A stretch of 64,000 nt of DNA, taken from JAAZHD01 sp012510895 (GTDB lineage Bacteria > Bacillota > Clostridia > Caldicoprobacterales > DTU083). Position numbers and translations under genes: made by a program. Below, in pieces: positions 1-9,636 of this stretch (position 1 is the stretch's first letter; each line of letters starts with the position of its first letter). The stretch is from positions 62,001 to 126,000 of the forward strand of contig JBMNJC010000015.1 in the NCBI GenBank assembly GCA_050951465.1, given 5' to 3'. The notes beneath the pieces were generated by a model. The model saw only the letters and a list, made by a program, of their open reading frames with translations. It made no database searches and was not told where the DNA came from.

Positions 1-1098
1 ACAGAAGGCGCCGCTCTTGCCATGTCTATTCTGGATCATCTATATAAAAGAAGAATTCTTACCATGGCCACCACTCATTACAGTGAACTCAAGATCTATG
101 CCGTTAACCATGAGGGTGTGGAAAACGCCTCGGTTGAATTTGATGTGGAAACCTTAAGACCTACCTACAGGTTAATCATCGGAGTACCTGGCAGGAGCAA
201 CGCATTTGAAATATCCAAGCGTCTTGGACTCAGCGAGGAATTGATCCGGGGCGCAGATAAGTACCTGAGCAAGGAAAGCTTGCATTTTGAGAATGTGCTT
301 GACAGCATCGAGCAAAACCGAATAGCTGCAGAAAAGGAAAGGCAAAGAGCCCGGGAACTGCTTGAAGAGGCGGAAATGCTTAAGGCCGCCCATGAAAAGA
401 AATTGGCAGAGCTGGAAGAGAAAAAGGACAAGTACCTGTCCAAAGCCAGAGAGGATGCCCGAAGGCTGGTACGCAGTGCCAGGGCGGAAGCAGACCAGGT
501 GATCCGGGAGCTTCAGAAATTAAAACAGGAAGCAGACAGGAGAGAGCAAAACCGGGTCATTGAGCAGTCCCGCAAAAGGTTGAAGGATGCTCTGGGCGGT
601 CTGGGAGAGGAAATAAAACCGAAGGTTTCCGGTCTGAGAAAAATACCCAAAGAAATTCAGTTGGGGCAGACCGTTTATATAACTACTCTGGATCAGCAGG
701 GCCAGGTTCTCAGCCTGCCTGATTCAGAAGGGAATCTAATGCTCCAGGTAGGCATTATGAAGGTTAATGCCAATTTGTCTGAGCTGCGGGAAACTGACAA
801 GGAAGAAAAAACCGAAGTTTCATCCGGAAAAAAGCCAAGCTTAAGAACCATTTCCATATTACCGGAACTGGATTTGCGAGGACGGGATTCTGAAGCTGCA
901 ATGATGGAGGCCGATCAGTATCTGGATAATGCATTTTTGGCAGGTCTCAGGGAAGTTTCCATTATACACGGTAAAGGCACCGGAATTTTAAGGAACGCAA
1001 TTCACCAGATGCTCAGAAAGCATCCTCATGTGAAAAGTTTCAGGCTGGGCAAATACGGAGAAGGGGAAACCGGTGTTACCATAGTAACTATTAAATAA
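1..1098 (+). CDS. mutS2: Endonuclease MutS2, C-terminal part (cut by window start)
   Basis: The reading frame is open from base 1, so only the C-terminal ~365 residues are present. The first residues (TEGAALA, then ATTHYSELK and VENASVEFD) match the end of the MutS-family ATPase domain. A long charged coiled coil follows (about residues 85-190), then a beta-rich linker. The protein ends in a Smr nuclease domain with LDLRG and HGKGTG motifs. MutS2 proteins bind branched DNA or collided ribosomes and act in recombination control or ribosome rescue; which role applies here cannot be read from the sequence. The coding sequence ends 38 bases before the response regulator gene. The identification is firm; only the N-terminal half is missing. 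Confidence 0.95.
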   Translation, partial: TEGAALAMSILDHLYKRRILTMATTHYSELKIYAVNHEGVENASVEFDVETLRPTYRLIIGVPGRSNAFEISKRLGLSEELIRGADKYLSKESLHFENVLDSIEQNRIAAEKERQRARELLEEAEMLKAAHEKKLAELEEKKDKYLSKAREDARRLVRSARAEADQVIRELQKLKQEADRREQNRVIEQSRKRLKDALGGLGEEIKPKVSGLRKIPKEIQLGQTVYITTLDQQGQVLSLPDSEGNLMLQVGIMKVNANLSELRETDKEEKTEVSSGKKPSLRTISILPELDLRGRDSEAAMMEADQYLDNAFLAGLREVSIIHGKGTGILRNAIHQMLRKHPHVKSFRLGKYGEGETGVTIVTIK

Positions 1099-1136
1099 GC
1101 AGCACTCAGCGGTAATTTTGATTGGAGGTATGCGGG

Positions 1137-1823
1137 ATGAAGGGACAACGGATCATGGTAGTGGATGATGATTATAATATAAATCAGCTGATCAAGCTGT
1201 ATCTGGAAAAAGAAGGCTTTACGGTAGAGCCCTACGAGGAAGGAACTGAGGCTTTAAAATCCTTCAAGGCGAACCCTCCCAGCCTTGTGGTGCTTGATAT
1301 AATGCTGCCCGGGATGGACGGATGGGATATTTGCCGGGAAATCCGGAAAAGCAATGATGTGCCGATTATAATGCTGACCGCAAAGGGAGAGACCTTTGAC
1401 AAAGTGCTGGGTCTTGAACTGGGTGCTGATGATTACATAGTAAAACCCTTCGACCCCAAGGAACTTATTGCCCGCATCAAGGCAGTGCTGCGAAGGCACA
1501 AGCCGGCTGCCTTTGGAATCACTAAAGAAGTTACCTATCCTAACTTAACTGTAAACTTAAGCAACTATACCGTTACCTACCATGGAAAAGAATTGGAGTT
1601 TCCGCCAAAGGAACTGGAACTTCTATATTTTCTCGCCAGCAATCCCAACAAGGTTTTCACCCGGGAACAGCTTCTGGAACAGGTTTGGGGCTTTGACTTT
1701 TTCGGGGACTCCCGAACCGTGGATGTTCATATTAAGCGAATACGGGAAAAACTTCAGAATGCAGATGATAACTGGCAGATAAGAACCGTGTGGGGCGTGG
1801 GCTATAAATTTGAGGTGAAATAA
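1137..1823 (+). CDS. OmpR/PhoB-family response regulator
   Basis: This is a two-component response regulator. The receiver domain spans residues 1-120 with an acidic pocket (DDD near residue 10), the phosphoacceptor Asp near residue 54 in VVLDIMLPG, and the conserved Lys in VKPFDPKEL. A C-terminal winged-helix DNA-binding domain carries the family signature SRTVDVHIKRIREKL. I chose ATG 1137 because GGAGG at 1124-1128 is well spaced from it; the in-frame TTG at 1122 overlaps that site. The stop codon overlaps the kinase start by one base (TAATG), so the pair is translationally coupled. An htrA-type gene lies downstream, so an envelope-stress role similar to CssR is possible, but that is inference. 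Confidence 0.95.
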   Translation: MKGQRIMVVDDDYNINQLIKLYLEKEGFTVEPYEEGTEALKSFKANPPSLVVLDIMLPGMDGWDICREIRKSNDVPIIMLTAKGETFDKVLGLELGADDYIVKPFDPKELIARIKAVLRRHKPAAFGITKEVTYPNLTVNLSNYTVTYHGKELEFPPKELELLYFLASNPNKVFTREQLLEQVWGFDFFGDSRTVDVHIKRIREKLQNADDNWQIRTVWGVGYKFEVK

Positions 1824-3256
1824 TGTTTTATTTTCGTTCCCTCTATGTCCGGCTTATGGTGGCCTATTTTATAATTATTCTTACTGCCCTTTCTGTTTTA
1901 GGCATACTTCTGTCAACTTTTTTCCAAAGATATATCATGGAGACAAGCAAGGAAGAACTGATACGGGAAGGAAAAGCTATATCTCAGTATATAAACCTTT
2001 ATCTTAAAGGCTATATTGACTCCAGTGTCCTCCATTATCAGTATCAGATTATAGACCGGTTTTTAGGAACAACCATATGGGTCACAGATGAGCTGGGCTA
2101 TATCTGGAGCAGCCATAATTCAGCCATGCTGGAAGAAGTGGACTGGGATAACCAGAAAGTGACTGTGGATGAGTTTACCCAGGTTTTAAGCGGAGAAACC
2201 ATTACCCGGATAGGTAAGTTCAGCGAAAGCTTTCCTGTGCCTGTGCTGACGGTGGGAATGCCCTGGACTTTAAATAACAAAATCCGCGGCACTATTTTTC
2301 TCCACTCTCCCCTGGAGGGGATAAACCGTACCCTTAGGGACACATATCAAAGTATCTGGCGTTCTGCCATTTTAACCTCAATTTTTTCTATGATTCTTCT
2401 GTATTTCATCTCCAGACGTTTTTCCAAACCTCTGACTGAAATGAATGAAATATCCCGGGAAATTGCTACCGGAAACTTTAAGCGCCGGGTAAAAGTCAAA
2501 ACCAGGGACGAGGTGGGTCAGCTGGCAGTGAATTTCAATGCCATGGCAGATTCCCTGGAAAAGCTTGAGCTTATGAGAAGAAGCTTTGTGGCCAATGTTT
2601 CCCATGAACTCAGATCACCCCTGACTTCCATGCGGGGATATATTCAAGGTGTTCTTGACCATGCTATTTCAGGTGAGGGACAGGAAAAGTATCTGAAGAT
2701 AGCCCTGGAAGAAACGGAACGAATGAACCGCCTTATAAACGATCTGCTGGATCTGTCTCAGATTCAGACGGGCAACTTTTCGATGCAGTTTAAAGTAGTG
2801 GATATAAATGAGATTATCCGGCGTATTCTGATTGAAAGGGAAGACCGCATCCTTGATAAAAATATGGATGTGGATGTGGATTTTGAAAAGGATGTATTTC
2901 TGGTTAAAGGAGATCCTGACCGCTTGAAACAAGTGGTCATTAATCTTATGGATAATGCCATAAAATATAACAGGGAAGGAGGACTTCTGTCCATAAAGAC
3001 CTGGCAACACAAGGAGAATGTATATGTAAAAATTGCCGATGAGGGACCGGGTATTTCCAAGGAGGAAATAGCCCATATCTGGGAACCCTTCTATCAGGTA
3101 GACAAATCCAGGACTCAAAAGAAGGGCGGAGTAGGTCTCGGCTTGTCTATTGTCAAGAAAATCATTGAGGCCCACGACCAGAAAATATGGCTGAACAGTC
3201 AGGAAGGAAAAGGTTCTGCCTTCATATTTTCACTTCAGTCTGTAAAGAATCATTAA
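1823..3256 (+). CDS. Sensor histidine kinase (HAMP-HisKA-HATPase)
   Basis: This is a membrane sensor kinase of 477 residues, cognate to the regulator it overlaps by one base. Membrane segments lie at about residues 10-32 and 181-199 and enclose an extracytoplasmic sensor region of ~145 residues. A HAMP linker follows, then a HisKA domain with the phosphorylated His near residue 261 (ANVSHELRSPL). The HATPase domain has an N box (NLMDNAIKYN), a G1 box (DEGPGIS) and a G2 box (GGVGLGLSIV). The sensor region matches nothing I can name, so the stimulus is unknown. The architecture is that of PhoR/WalK/CssS-type kinases. Confidence 0.95.
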   Translation: MFYFRSLYVRLMVAYFIIILTALSVLGILLSTFFQRYIMETSKEELIREGKAISQYINLYLKGYIDSSVLHYQYQIIDRFLGTTIWVTDELGYIWSSHNSAMLEEVDWDNQKVTVDEFTQVLSGETITRIGKFSESFPVPVLTVGMPWTLNNKIRGTIFLHSPLEGINRTLRDTYQSIWRSAILTSIFSMILLYFISRRFSKPLTEMNEISREIATGNFKRRVKVKTRDEVGQLAVNFNAMADSLEKLELMRRSFVANVSHELRSPLTSMRGYIQGVLDHAISGEGQEKYLKIALEETERMNRLINDLLDLSQIQTGNFSMQFKVVDINEIIRRILIEREDRILDKNMDVDVDFEKDVFLVKGDPDRLKQVVINLMDNAIKYNREGGLLSIKTWQHKENVYVKIADEGPGISKEEIAHIWEPFYQVDKSRTQKKGGVGLGLSIVKKIIEAHDQKIWLNSQEGKGSAFIFSLQSVKNH

Positions 3257-3426
3257 TCTGTTAAGCCCGGTTAAACTTCAAGTCCCATTGATCTGCTGAC
3301 CCTCATCAAAAGTATAGTAAAATATAAGTTTTGTTTACAAGACGTTCATATTCTATTCAAAAAGCGGGTTTATAATTATAACAAAAGAAAACGGTATGCT
3401 TTTTGAATCAGCAGGAGGTGTAAATC

Positions 3427-4662
3427 ATGAACGATTTTTATGAATTTGATGAGGCTCGTTATCAAAGAAAAAGCCGTATAAAGGGTTATATTTTTGTGGC
3501 AATAATTTTTCTCCTGATAGGCGCTCTGGGGTTTTATGCCATCTCGCCGTATATTATGGCGGATAATAATCAGAGCGGAGGTCAGACGACTGACAACAGA
3601 GAGCCTGACAACTCAGGCATTGCCCAGCTTCCCGGCGAAGAGAAAGATTCAGAAAAGGACAGGGATGACAATAGGGTTGCCCTGGGCAGTTCGGAAGACC
3701 TTTACATCGATCCAAGCAACCCGGTAGCTGACATTGCAGAAAAGGTGGAAAAAGCAGTAGTAGGCATTACCAACAAATCTGAGATAACAATCTCTGACTT
3801 TTTCTTCAGAGAATGGACTCAGGAAACAGAAGGCTATGGCTCAGGCATTATCATCAGCGAAGAAGGATATGTACTTACTAACCATCATGTAATTGAAAAT
3901 GCAAAGCAGCTGTTTGTTATTATGCATGACGGAGAAACGGTGGAAGCGGAACTGATAGGTTCAGACCCTCACAGTGATATCGCAGTGCTTAAAATAGATG
4001 TGCCTGACTTAACCGTAGCGAAGATCGGTGATTCCGACAAGGTCCGCAAAGGTGATTTTGCTATTGCAATTGGAAACCCCCTTGGCCATGAGCTGGCAGG
4101 ATCCGTAAACTTCGGTGTTATAAGCGCGCCCATCCGGACTCTGGAGTTGGACGGAAGAACCATGGAACTGATCCAGACCGATGCAGCCATTAACAGGGGA
4201 AACAGCGGCGGTGCTTTAGTAAACATGAATGGCGAAGTTATCGGCATGAATACCCTTAAGTTCGGCGGCAATCTGGTAGAAGGACTGGGTTTTGCCATCC
4301 CGTCCAATGTTTTCGTTCCTATTGCCCAGGAGATTATTGAGACAGGCAAGGTAACCTATCCTCAGAAACCCTGGCTGGGCATTACAATCCGGGAAATTAC
4401 CGAAGCATTGTCAAAAGAATACGGATACCCGGTAGGTGTAATTGTCATCGATATTCAGGAAGACAGCGCTGCAGAGGAAGCAGGTATTCGTCCGGGAGAT
4501 GTTATTCTCGGAATGGATGGCAAGGATATTGAAACTATCGATGATCTGAGGGCTGTTTTAGAAAGCCATGAGGTAGGGGACGTAATTGAAATAGAGCTGT
4601 GGCGAAGGAACACAGAGTTTACCCTTAAGGTAAAATTAGGCGGAGTAGACGTGGTTGAATGA
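3427..4662 (+). CDS. HtrA/DegP-type membrane-anchored serine protease
   Basis: This is a surface quality-control protease of 411 residues. A signal anchor lies at residues 20-44, followed by a low-complexity acidic linker (about 47-95). The trypsin-like domain has the complete triad: His154 (TNHHVIEN), Asp184 (HSDIAVLKI) and Ser260 (GNSGGALVN). One PDZ domain occupies about residues 310-405. This is the usual layout of Gram-positive HtrA. GGAGGTG just upstream of ATG 3427 is a strong ribosome binding site. The gene lies 170 bases after the kinase gene with its own leader, and a strong terminator follows. In B. subtilis, htrA genes are controlled by CssRS, so regulation by the adjacent pair is a plausible inference. 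Confidence 0.95.
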   Translation: MNDFYEFDEARYQRKSRIKGYIFVAIIFLLIGALGFYAISPYIMADNNQSGGQTTDNREPDNSGIAQLPGEEKDSEKDRDDNRVALGSSEDLYIDPSNPVADIAEKVEKAVVGITNKSEITISDFFFREWTQETEGYGSGIIISEEGYVLTNHHVIENAKQLFVIMHDGETVEAELIGSDPHSDIAVLKIDVPDLTVAKIGDSDKVRKGDFAIAIGNPLGHELAGSVNFGVISAPIRTLELDGRTMELIQTDAAINRGNSGGALVNMNGEVIGMNTLKFGGNLVEGLGFAIPSNVFVPIAQEIIETGKVTYPQKPWLGITIREITEALSKEYGYPVGVIVIDIQEDSAAEEAGIRPGDVILGMDGKDIETIDDLRAVLESHEVGDVIEIELWRRNTEFTLKVKLGGVDVVE

Positions 4663-4680
4663 TATATGGATTAATACAAA

Positions 4681-4721
4681 AAGAACTCAGACGGGAATGA
4701 TATCTGTCTGAGTTCTTTTAT
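4681..4721. terminator. Bidirectional intrinsic terminator
   Basis: A 12-bp perfect stem (AAGAACTCAGAC, 4681-4692, with GTCTGAGTTCTT, 4706-4717) has A residues before it and T residues after it. It sits between the convergent htrA-like gene and the zinc-ribbon gene and can serve both. Confidence 0.85.
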
Positions 4722-4759
4722 TGACTTCATGGAAAGATATTCATATTTACAGCTGCAGT

Positions 4760-6370
4760 CTAATAGATAAAGTAGGCTATGATATAGGGCATATCATTCC
4801 TGCTGCCCCAGTAGTTCCCGAATACACGGATTTCCTGACCTTCGGCCAGGGTGTTCGGCTTCCAGTACTCCACATGAACGGGCTGACTCGCCTGTCCTGA
4901 ACGGGCAATATCCAGGGTAATAATGGTCCTGCTTCCGGTGGTGCTGAGTTCCGTTATGGTTCCGGTAATGGCAAAGGCTCTTCCGTTATGCAGGTGGGGC
5001 TTTTCTTTCATTTCCTGATAGTTAAAAGCCCAGGCCTTTGTAGTATATTCCATTTCGGTGGCAGGACGTTCAACAGCAGCTTCCAAAACAGACTCGAGAT
5101 CGTTTAGCTTTGCAGTCAGGATTAAGGGGGTCATCCCCTTGGCAGAGGCTTTTACATAAAAACTGAAATCACCGGTAACCGGGTCAATTTCAGGTTCCCG
5201 CAGCATTTCCAGATTAGCGGTAAGGACAGCATCCGGAGCTGTATTTCCTGTAATTTCAACCCATTCACCCGAACCTGATGCCGTTATAGGCAAATCCTGG
5301 TCTATGGAAAGAGGGAAGGCCATTTGCTGTCTTTTTAAAACTATTGTCTCAACGGTATCACTGTAGCCTCTGGTTTCCACTCTGATTTCAAAGATGTTTT
5401 CCGGCTCTTCCGGCACTTCAAGCTGCATGGTAAGCTGACCCTGTTCGTCAAGCAGATGGGTTGCTCTGTAATCATTGACAAATACCTCTGATCCCGGTTC
5501 AACCTGGAGCATGAGGGGAAAGGAGTCTCCTTCAGCCAATGCTTCCTTTTCAGCCGGAGAAAGTATCTCTAAGGGCGCATTATGAACAGGCACATCAAAT
5601 TCTATATTTTCTTTCAGGTGGGGATATCCGTTCGCAGCAATAATGATCGGAAGCGAAACCTTATATACACCGTCTGACTGCGCGTAATCCCCATGGATGA
5701 AGTCTGAATCCGGCAGTACAAGCTCAGCTTTGCCCTGAATAAAGGGAAGCAGCTGATTCTGTATCTGTATCTGTTCCCCGACAGAGGATTCTATTAAGAT
5801 TCTTCTGGCAGGCATTCCGTCGAGCTCAGTTTCTTCCACCTTATATGTATAGTCTATGGCAGTTGCCGCAGGACGGCCTGCAGGCTTTCGGACCATTTGA
5901 TCATAGCCTACATAAACCATGAAACCGATAAAGGCAATCAGCAAAATGGAGATGCTGGCTCTAATCAGCTTTTCTATAACCCGTTCATCTTTCTCTGATT
6001 TACGGTATCTGCGCAACGGGAGGCGATCCTGTATATCATAGTCCTCATCGTTATACCCGTTGGTATCAAACTTGAAACTATCACCGAAATAATTATCATA
6101 ATTTGGCAGGCTTGTGTTATCCTGTAAAACTGATTCGATTGGTTCATCAAGGCCTGATTCTTCCTCATCAGTTTCTTCAGGGAGATTGACAATGTCCGAC
6201 AAAAGGTCGTTTTCCTTTTCCAGGTTTTCTGCCCCGGTCATGTCCCAGGGTAATTCCGGGGATTCCTGAGATTCCACCAAAGAGGTATCCTGCTTCAGCT
6301 TAGTACCGCAATGGTAGCAGTAAATATGATAGTCGTTGTTTCTGGTACTGCAATTAGGGCATATTAACAT
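4760..6370 (-). CDS. Zinc-ribbon single-pass membrane protein of unknown function
   Basis: This 536-residue protein begins with a zinc ribbon (Cys4, Cys7, Cys18 and Cys21). An acidic low-complexity segment of ~90 residues follows, then a basic stretch and one membrane helix at about residues 135-155. The ~380-residue C-terminal part is predicted to lie outside the cell and looks beta-rich. The last ~70 residues resemble a small OB-like domain. Zinc ribbon plus single helix plus extracellular repeats recalls TcaA/YvbJ-type envelope proteins, but I cannot assign it to a named family. The start follows GGAGGAAG. It is the only minus-strand gene in this part, convergent with htrA. Confidence 0.8.
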   Translation of the reverse strand: MLICPNCSTRNNDYHIYCYHCGTKLKQDTSLVESQESPELPWDMTGAENLEKENDLLSDIVNLPEETDEEESGLDEPIESVLQDNTSLPNYDNYFGDSFKFDTNGYNDEDYDIQDRLPLRRYRKSEKDERVIEKLIRASISILLIAFIGFMVYVGYDQMVRKPAGRPAATAIDYTYKVEETELDGMPARRILIESSVGEQIQIQNQLLPFIQGKAELVLPDSDFIHGDYAQSDGVYKVSLPIIIAANGYPHLKENIEFDVPVHNAPLEILSPAEKEALAEGDSFPLMLQVEPGSEVFVNDYRATHLLDEQGQLTMQLEVPEEPENIFEIRVETRGYSDTVETIVLKRQQMAFPLSIDQDLPITASGSGEWVEITGNTAPDAVLTANLEMLREPEIDPVTGDFSFYVKASAKGMTPLILTAKLNDLESVLEAAVERPATEMEYTTKAWAFNYQEMKEKPHLHNGRAFAITGTITELSTTGSRTIITLDIARSGQASQPVHVEYWKPNTLAEGQEIRVFGNYWGSRNDMPYIIAYFIY

Positions 6371-6625
6371 GTATTCTTCCTCCTTTGCTTATTGGTGGAA
6401 AAATTGAAAATCCAATAAATATTTATCAAGTTAATATTCGCAATTGAAGGTATAAATTCCTTCTTTATTCGACATGAACAGAAAATTTCAGAATTTACCT
6501 TAAATGGGGTATCATTATAACCGCAATCATGATAAAATATATATGGTGTTTAATATATATTCAACTTAGACCGGCTGAAGAACAATGAGCATAAAGAGCA
6601 AGCATAATGAGGAGTTGTATGTGGT

Positions 6626-7174
6626 ATGATGGATCTTTTTCGGGAAGAATCGGTACGAAAGGTGAACACATGGTTTAACACTGTAGTCTATGTACTTGCA
6701 TGGATAGGCATGGTGTTTTTTGGCGTCCTGGCTATAATGTCCTTTCAAACCATATTCGGGCAGATTGCCCAGGGAAGTTTCACAATTTTGCCGATTATTC
6801 TGTTTCTTATATTCGGCGGCTTAACTTATCTCAGCTTTGTAATCCGCAACATGCAGAGAATAGAATACGATTATACCTTTACCAACGGAACTCTGGATAT
6901 AGCTAAGGTAATTAATAATTCAAGGCGTAAAAAACTGCTTACTGCCGACATAAAGAATTTTGAGGTTCTGGCACCCATTAGCGATGATGGTTTTCAACGC
7001 ATGCTTAATCATCCCGGCATAAAAAAACTGAACTATTTTCTGAACCGGGGCGGCGGCCTCTATTATGGCGTGTTTGAACATGAAGGGGAAAAGGCCCTGC
7101 TTGTGTTTGAGCCAAGTGAGGAAATGGTAAAAATGTTTAAGATGGTCAATCCCAGAAATGTAAAAACCAAGTAA
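6626..7174 (+). CDS. Small two-helix membrane protein of unknown function (DUF6106-like)
   Basis: This 182-residue protein has two membrane helices near its N-terminus (about residues 17-45 and 50-72) and a soluble C-terminal half with short charged segments. It resembles uncharacterised clostridial membrane proteins that I recall as DUF6106; this assignment is tentative. A GAGGAG site at 6609-6614 supports ATG 6626 or the adjacent ATG 6629. It is a single gene with a terminator directly behind it, and nothing nearby hints at function. Confidence 0.75.
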   Translation: MMDLFREESVRKVNTWFNTVVYVLAWIGMVFFGVLAIMSFQTIFGQIAQGSFTILPIILFLIFGGLTYLSFVIRNMQRIEYDYTFTNGTLDIAKVINNSRRKKLLTADIKNFEVLAPISDDGFQRMLNHPGIKKLNYFLNRGGGLYYGVFEHEGEKALLVFEPSEEMVKMFKMVNPRNVKTK

Positions 7175-7178
7175 AGGG

Positions 7179-7202
7179 TGCTCCCTGACGGGGGCATTTT
7201 TT
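7179..7202 (+). terminator. Intrinsic terminator
   Basis: A 7-bp stem (TGCTCCC / GGGGGCA, one G-U pair) with a TGAC loop runs directly into six T residues, just after the small membrane protein gene. Confidence 0.8.
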
Positions 7203-7229
7203 ATGAGAAGATAAGATACAGAAAATAAG

Positions 7230-7238
7230 TGGTATAAT
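7230..7238 (+). promoter_or_regulatory. Putative extended -10 promoter
   Basis: TGGTATAAT at 7230-7238 fits an extended -10 element about 45 bases before the cysteine desulfurase start. There is no good -35 box at the expected distance, so this remains moderate. Confidence 0.45.
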
Positions 7239-7284
7239 AAGAATATGAATTGAAGCATGATTAGCACAAAGGAGAACCCAACAG

Positions 7285-8442
7285 ATGAAGGAAATATATC
7301 TGGATCATGCAGCAACTACTCCGCTTGTGCCGGAGGTTATAGATGCTGTAACCGACTGCTTAAAGAATGATTACGGCAACCCGTCTTCCCTGCATCGTTT
7401 GGGAATACGGGCTGAAAAAAGAATAAAGGACGCGAAATTAAAAGTTTCCGAGCTCATAAAAGCTTCTCCGGAGGAAATTCTGTTTACCTCCGGCGGTACC
7501 GAGGCCAATAATACGGCCATTCTGGGAACAGCCTATGATAAAAAACGCAGAGGGATGCACTGCATAACCACAGCCATAGAGCATCCCTCCGTGTTAGAGG
7601 CCTTTTCCCATTTGGAAAGCCAGGGCTATGAGGTTAATTACCTGCCTGTCAACCGGGATGGAGTTGTATCCCCGGAAGACATAAAAAACTGTCTGAGGGA
7701 AGATACCATCCTGGTCAGCATTATGCATGTTAATAATGAAACAGGCTCCATTCAGCCCATTAAGGAGATTGGCTCCATACTAAACGCACAGAAAAACAGG
7801 CCGGTTTTTCATGTGGACGCTGTACAGAGTTTTGGCAAACTGGAAATTCTGCCTCATTTCTTGGGAATTGATCTTATGTCCCTGAGCGGTCATAAGATTC
7901 ATGGGCCAAAAGGAATCGGCGCACTCTTTATCAGGAAGGGCGTTCGGATTCAGCCCATTATATTCGGAGGGAAACAGGAAGGCGGCCTTAGAAGCGGTAC
8001 TGAAAACATTCCAGGAATTACGGGAATGGGAGCGGCTGCGGAGTGGACAGCCCGCAGAAAGGAGGAAACCCCTTACTATTTATCCGGTCTGAAGAAAATG
8101 CTGGCAGAGGGCATAAAAAGGACCTTGCCTGATGCTGTTATAAACGGCGGTTTGGAAAACACAGCCCCTCATATATTAAGCGTGAGTTTCCCCGGTCTGG
8201 GCGGAGAAATATTGCTTCATGCCCTTGAAGAAAAGGGGGTATATGTAAGCACAGGTTCTGCCTGTTCCAGCAGGAGCCGGAAGTACAGCCATGTGTTAAA
8301 GGCTTTGAACCTGGATAATTCAACCATAGAGGGGTCTATACGCATTAGTATTTCATATTTAACAACAGAGGAAGAAATCCGTTCCTTTATTCCTATACTG
8401 GCAGAAACGGTAAAAAGGATAGGAAGGTTTACTAGGAGGTAA
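7285..8442 (+). CDS. Cysteine desulfurase (NifS/IscS family)
   Basis: This is a PLP enzyme that takes sulfur from cysteine as a persulfide for tRNA thiolation or Fe-S assembly. It has 385 residues. The PLP-binding Lys is near residue 204 in SGHKIHGPKG, HVDAVQS precedes it, and the persulfide Cys is near residue 327 in STGSACSSRSRK. The Cys loop without the IscS-type LLS ending suggests a group II or NifS-like member. The thiI gene starts 2 bases after its stop, so it most likely feeds sulfur to ThiI, as NifZ does in B. subtilis. The start is preceded by AAAGGAGAA. Confidence 0.95.
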   Translation: MKEIYLDHAATTPLVPEVIDAVTDCLKNDYGNPSSLHRLGIRAEKRIKDAKLKVSELIKASPEEILFTSGGTEANNTAILGTAYDKKRRGMHCITTAIEHPSVLEAFSHLESQGYEVNYLPVNRDGVVSPEDIKNCLREDTILVSIMHVNNETGSIQPIKEIGSILNAQKNRPVFHVDAVQSFGKLEILPHFLGIDLMSLSGHKIHGPKGIGALFIRKGVRIQPIIFGGKQEGGLRSGTENIPGITGMGAAAEWTARRKEETPYYLSGLKKMLAEGIKRTLPDAVINGGLENTAPHILSVSFPGLGGEILLHALEEKGVYVSTGSACSSRSRKYSHVLKALNLDNSTIEGSIRISISYLTTEEEIRSFIPILAETVKRIGRFTRR

Positions 8443-8444
8443 GC

Positions 8445-9611
8445 ATGGAAAAAGTTATACTGATAAGATACGGCGAGATCTTCTTAAAAGGCCGGAACAG
8501 GTCTTATTTTGAGAAGGTTTTGCTTAATAATTGCAGAAAGGCGCTTAGAGAGATTCCTGACGTGAATATTATTCGCGCACAGGGACGTTTTTTTGCGGAG
8601 AACTATACCGATGAGGATGCAGTAATAGATGCTTTAACCCGGGTTTTCGGGCTGGTGTCCATAAGCCCGGCCCTAAAGATCGACGGGGATTTTGAAGAAA
8701 TCGCCGCAGTCTCAAAGCAGATGATGGGTGAGTACCTTGATGAACAGGCAAAAGAACAGATGACTTTTAAGGTGGAATCCAGACGGGCAGACAAAAGATT
8801 TCCCATGGATTCCATGACCATCAGCAGGGAGCTGGGAGCCAGACTGCTTAAAGCTTTCCCGCAGCTTAAGGTGGATGTCCATAATCCTGATGTGATATTC
8901 AATGTTGAAGTCAGGGAACATACCTACCTTTATTACAAAATGATCCCCTGCGCCGGAGGAATGCCGGTAGGCAGCAACGGGAAGGCCGCCCTTCTCTTAT
9001 CCGGCGGCATCGACAGCCCTGTAGCCGGCTGGATGATAGCCAAAAGAGGCGTGGCTTTGACGGCTGTGCACTTTCACAGTTTCCCTTACACCAGCGACCG
9101 TTCCAAGGAAAAGGTAATAGAGCTGGCCAGAATTCTTACCCGTTATACCGGGTCAATCCGGCTCCATGTGGTGCCTTTCACCAAAATACAGCAGGAACTG
9201 TATGAAAGATGCCCGGATGAAGAACTGACTATTCTTATGCGCAGGTATATGATGAAAATTGCAGAGAGAATTGCTGTAAAGGAAGGGGCGGCTGCCCTGG
9301 TAACCGGGGAAAGCATCGGACAGGTGGCCAGCCAGACCATTGAGAGCCTGGCGGTAACCAATGATGCGGTAGACATGCCTGTCTTCAGGCCTTTAATAGG
9401 CTTTGACAAGATCGATATAATGGAGACTGCAGAGGCCATAGGCACGTATGAAACTTCAATCCTGCCTTATGAAGACTGCTGTACGGTATTTACACCCAGA
9501 CACCCGGTAACTAGACCTAAATTAGAAAGAATACTCAGGTCTGAAAAGTTGATAGACGGGGAAACATTGATACAGGAAGCACTGGACAATGTAGAAGTTA
9601 TTACGCTGTAG
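8445..9611 (+). CDS. thiI: tRNA 4-thiouridine synthase ThiI
   Basis: ThiI adenylates and thiolates U8 of tRNA. In 388 residues it has an N-terminal ferredoxin-like domain and a THUMP domain (about 60-165), then a PP-loop ATPase domain with SGGIDS at residues 186-191. The C-terminal rhodanese domain of E. coli ThiI is absent, as is usual in Firmicutes, where sulfur comes from a dedicated cysteine desulfurase. That partner is encoded immediately upstream, with AGGAGGT before the ATG. The lack of the rhodanese domain also makes a role in thiazole synthesis unlikely. Confidence 0.96.
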   Translation: MEKVILIRYGEIFLKGRNRSYFEKVLLNNCRKALREIPDVNIIRAQGRFFAENYTDEDAVIDALTRVFGLVSISPALKIDGDFEEIAAVSKQMMGEYLDEQAKEQMTFKVESRRADKRFPMDSMTISRELGARLLKAFPQLKVDVHNPDVIFNVEVREHTYLYYKMIPCAGGMPVGSNGKAALLLSGGIDSPVAGWMIAKRGVALTAVHFHSFPYTSDRSKEKVIELARILTRYTGSIRLHVVPFTKIQQELYERCPDEELTILMRRYMMKIAERIAVKEGAAALVTGESIGQVASQTIESLAVTNDAVDMPVFRPLIGFDKIDIMETAEAIGTYETSILPYEDCCTVFTPRHPVTRPKLERILRSEKLIDGETLIQEALDNVEVITL

Positions 9612-9636
9612 TGTAGTGAATAAAGTTCTAACCTTT

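Noticed and set aside
2669..3175. Minus-strand open frame of 168 codons inside the kinase gene
   Set aside because: It lies antisense to a well-conserved kinase domain, has no ribosome binding site and no recognisable product.
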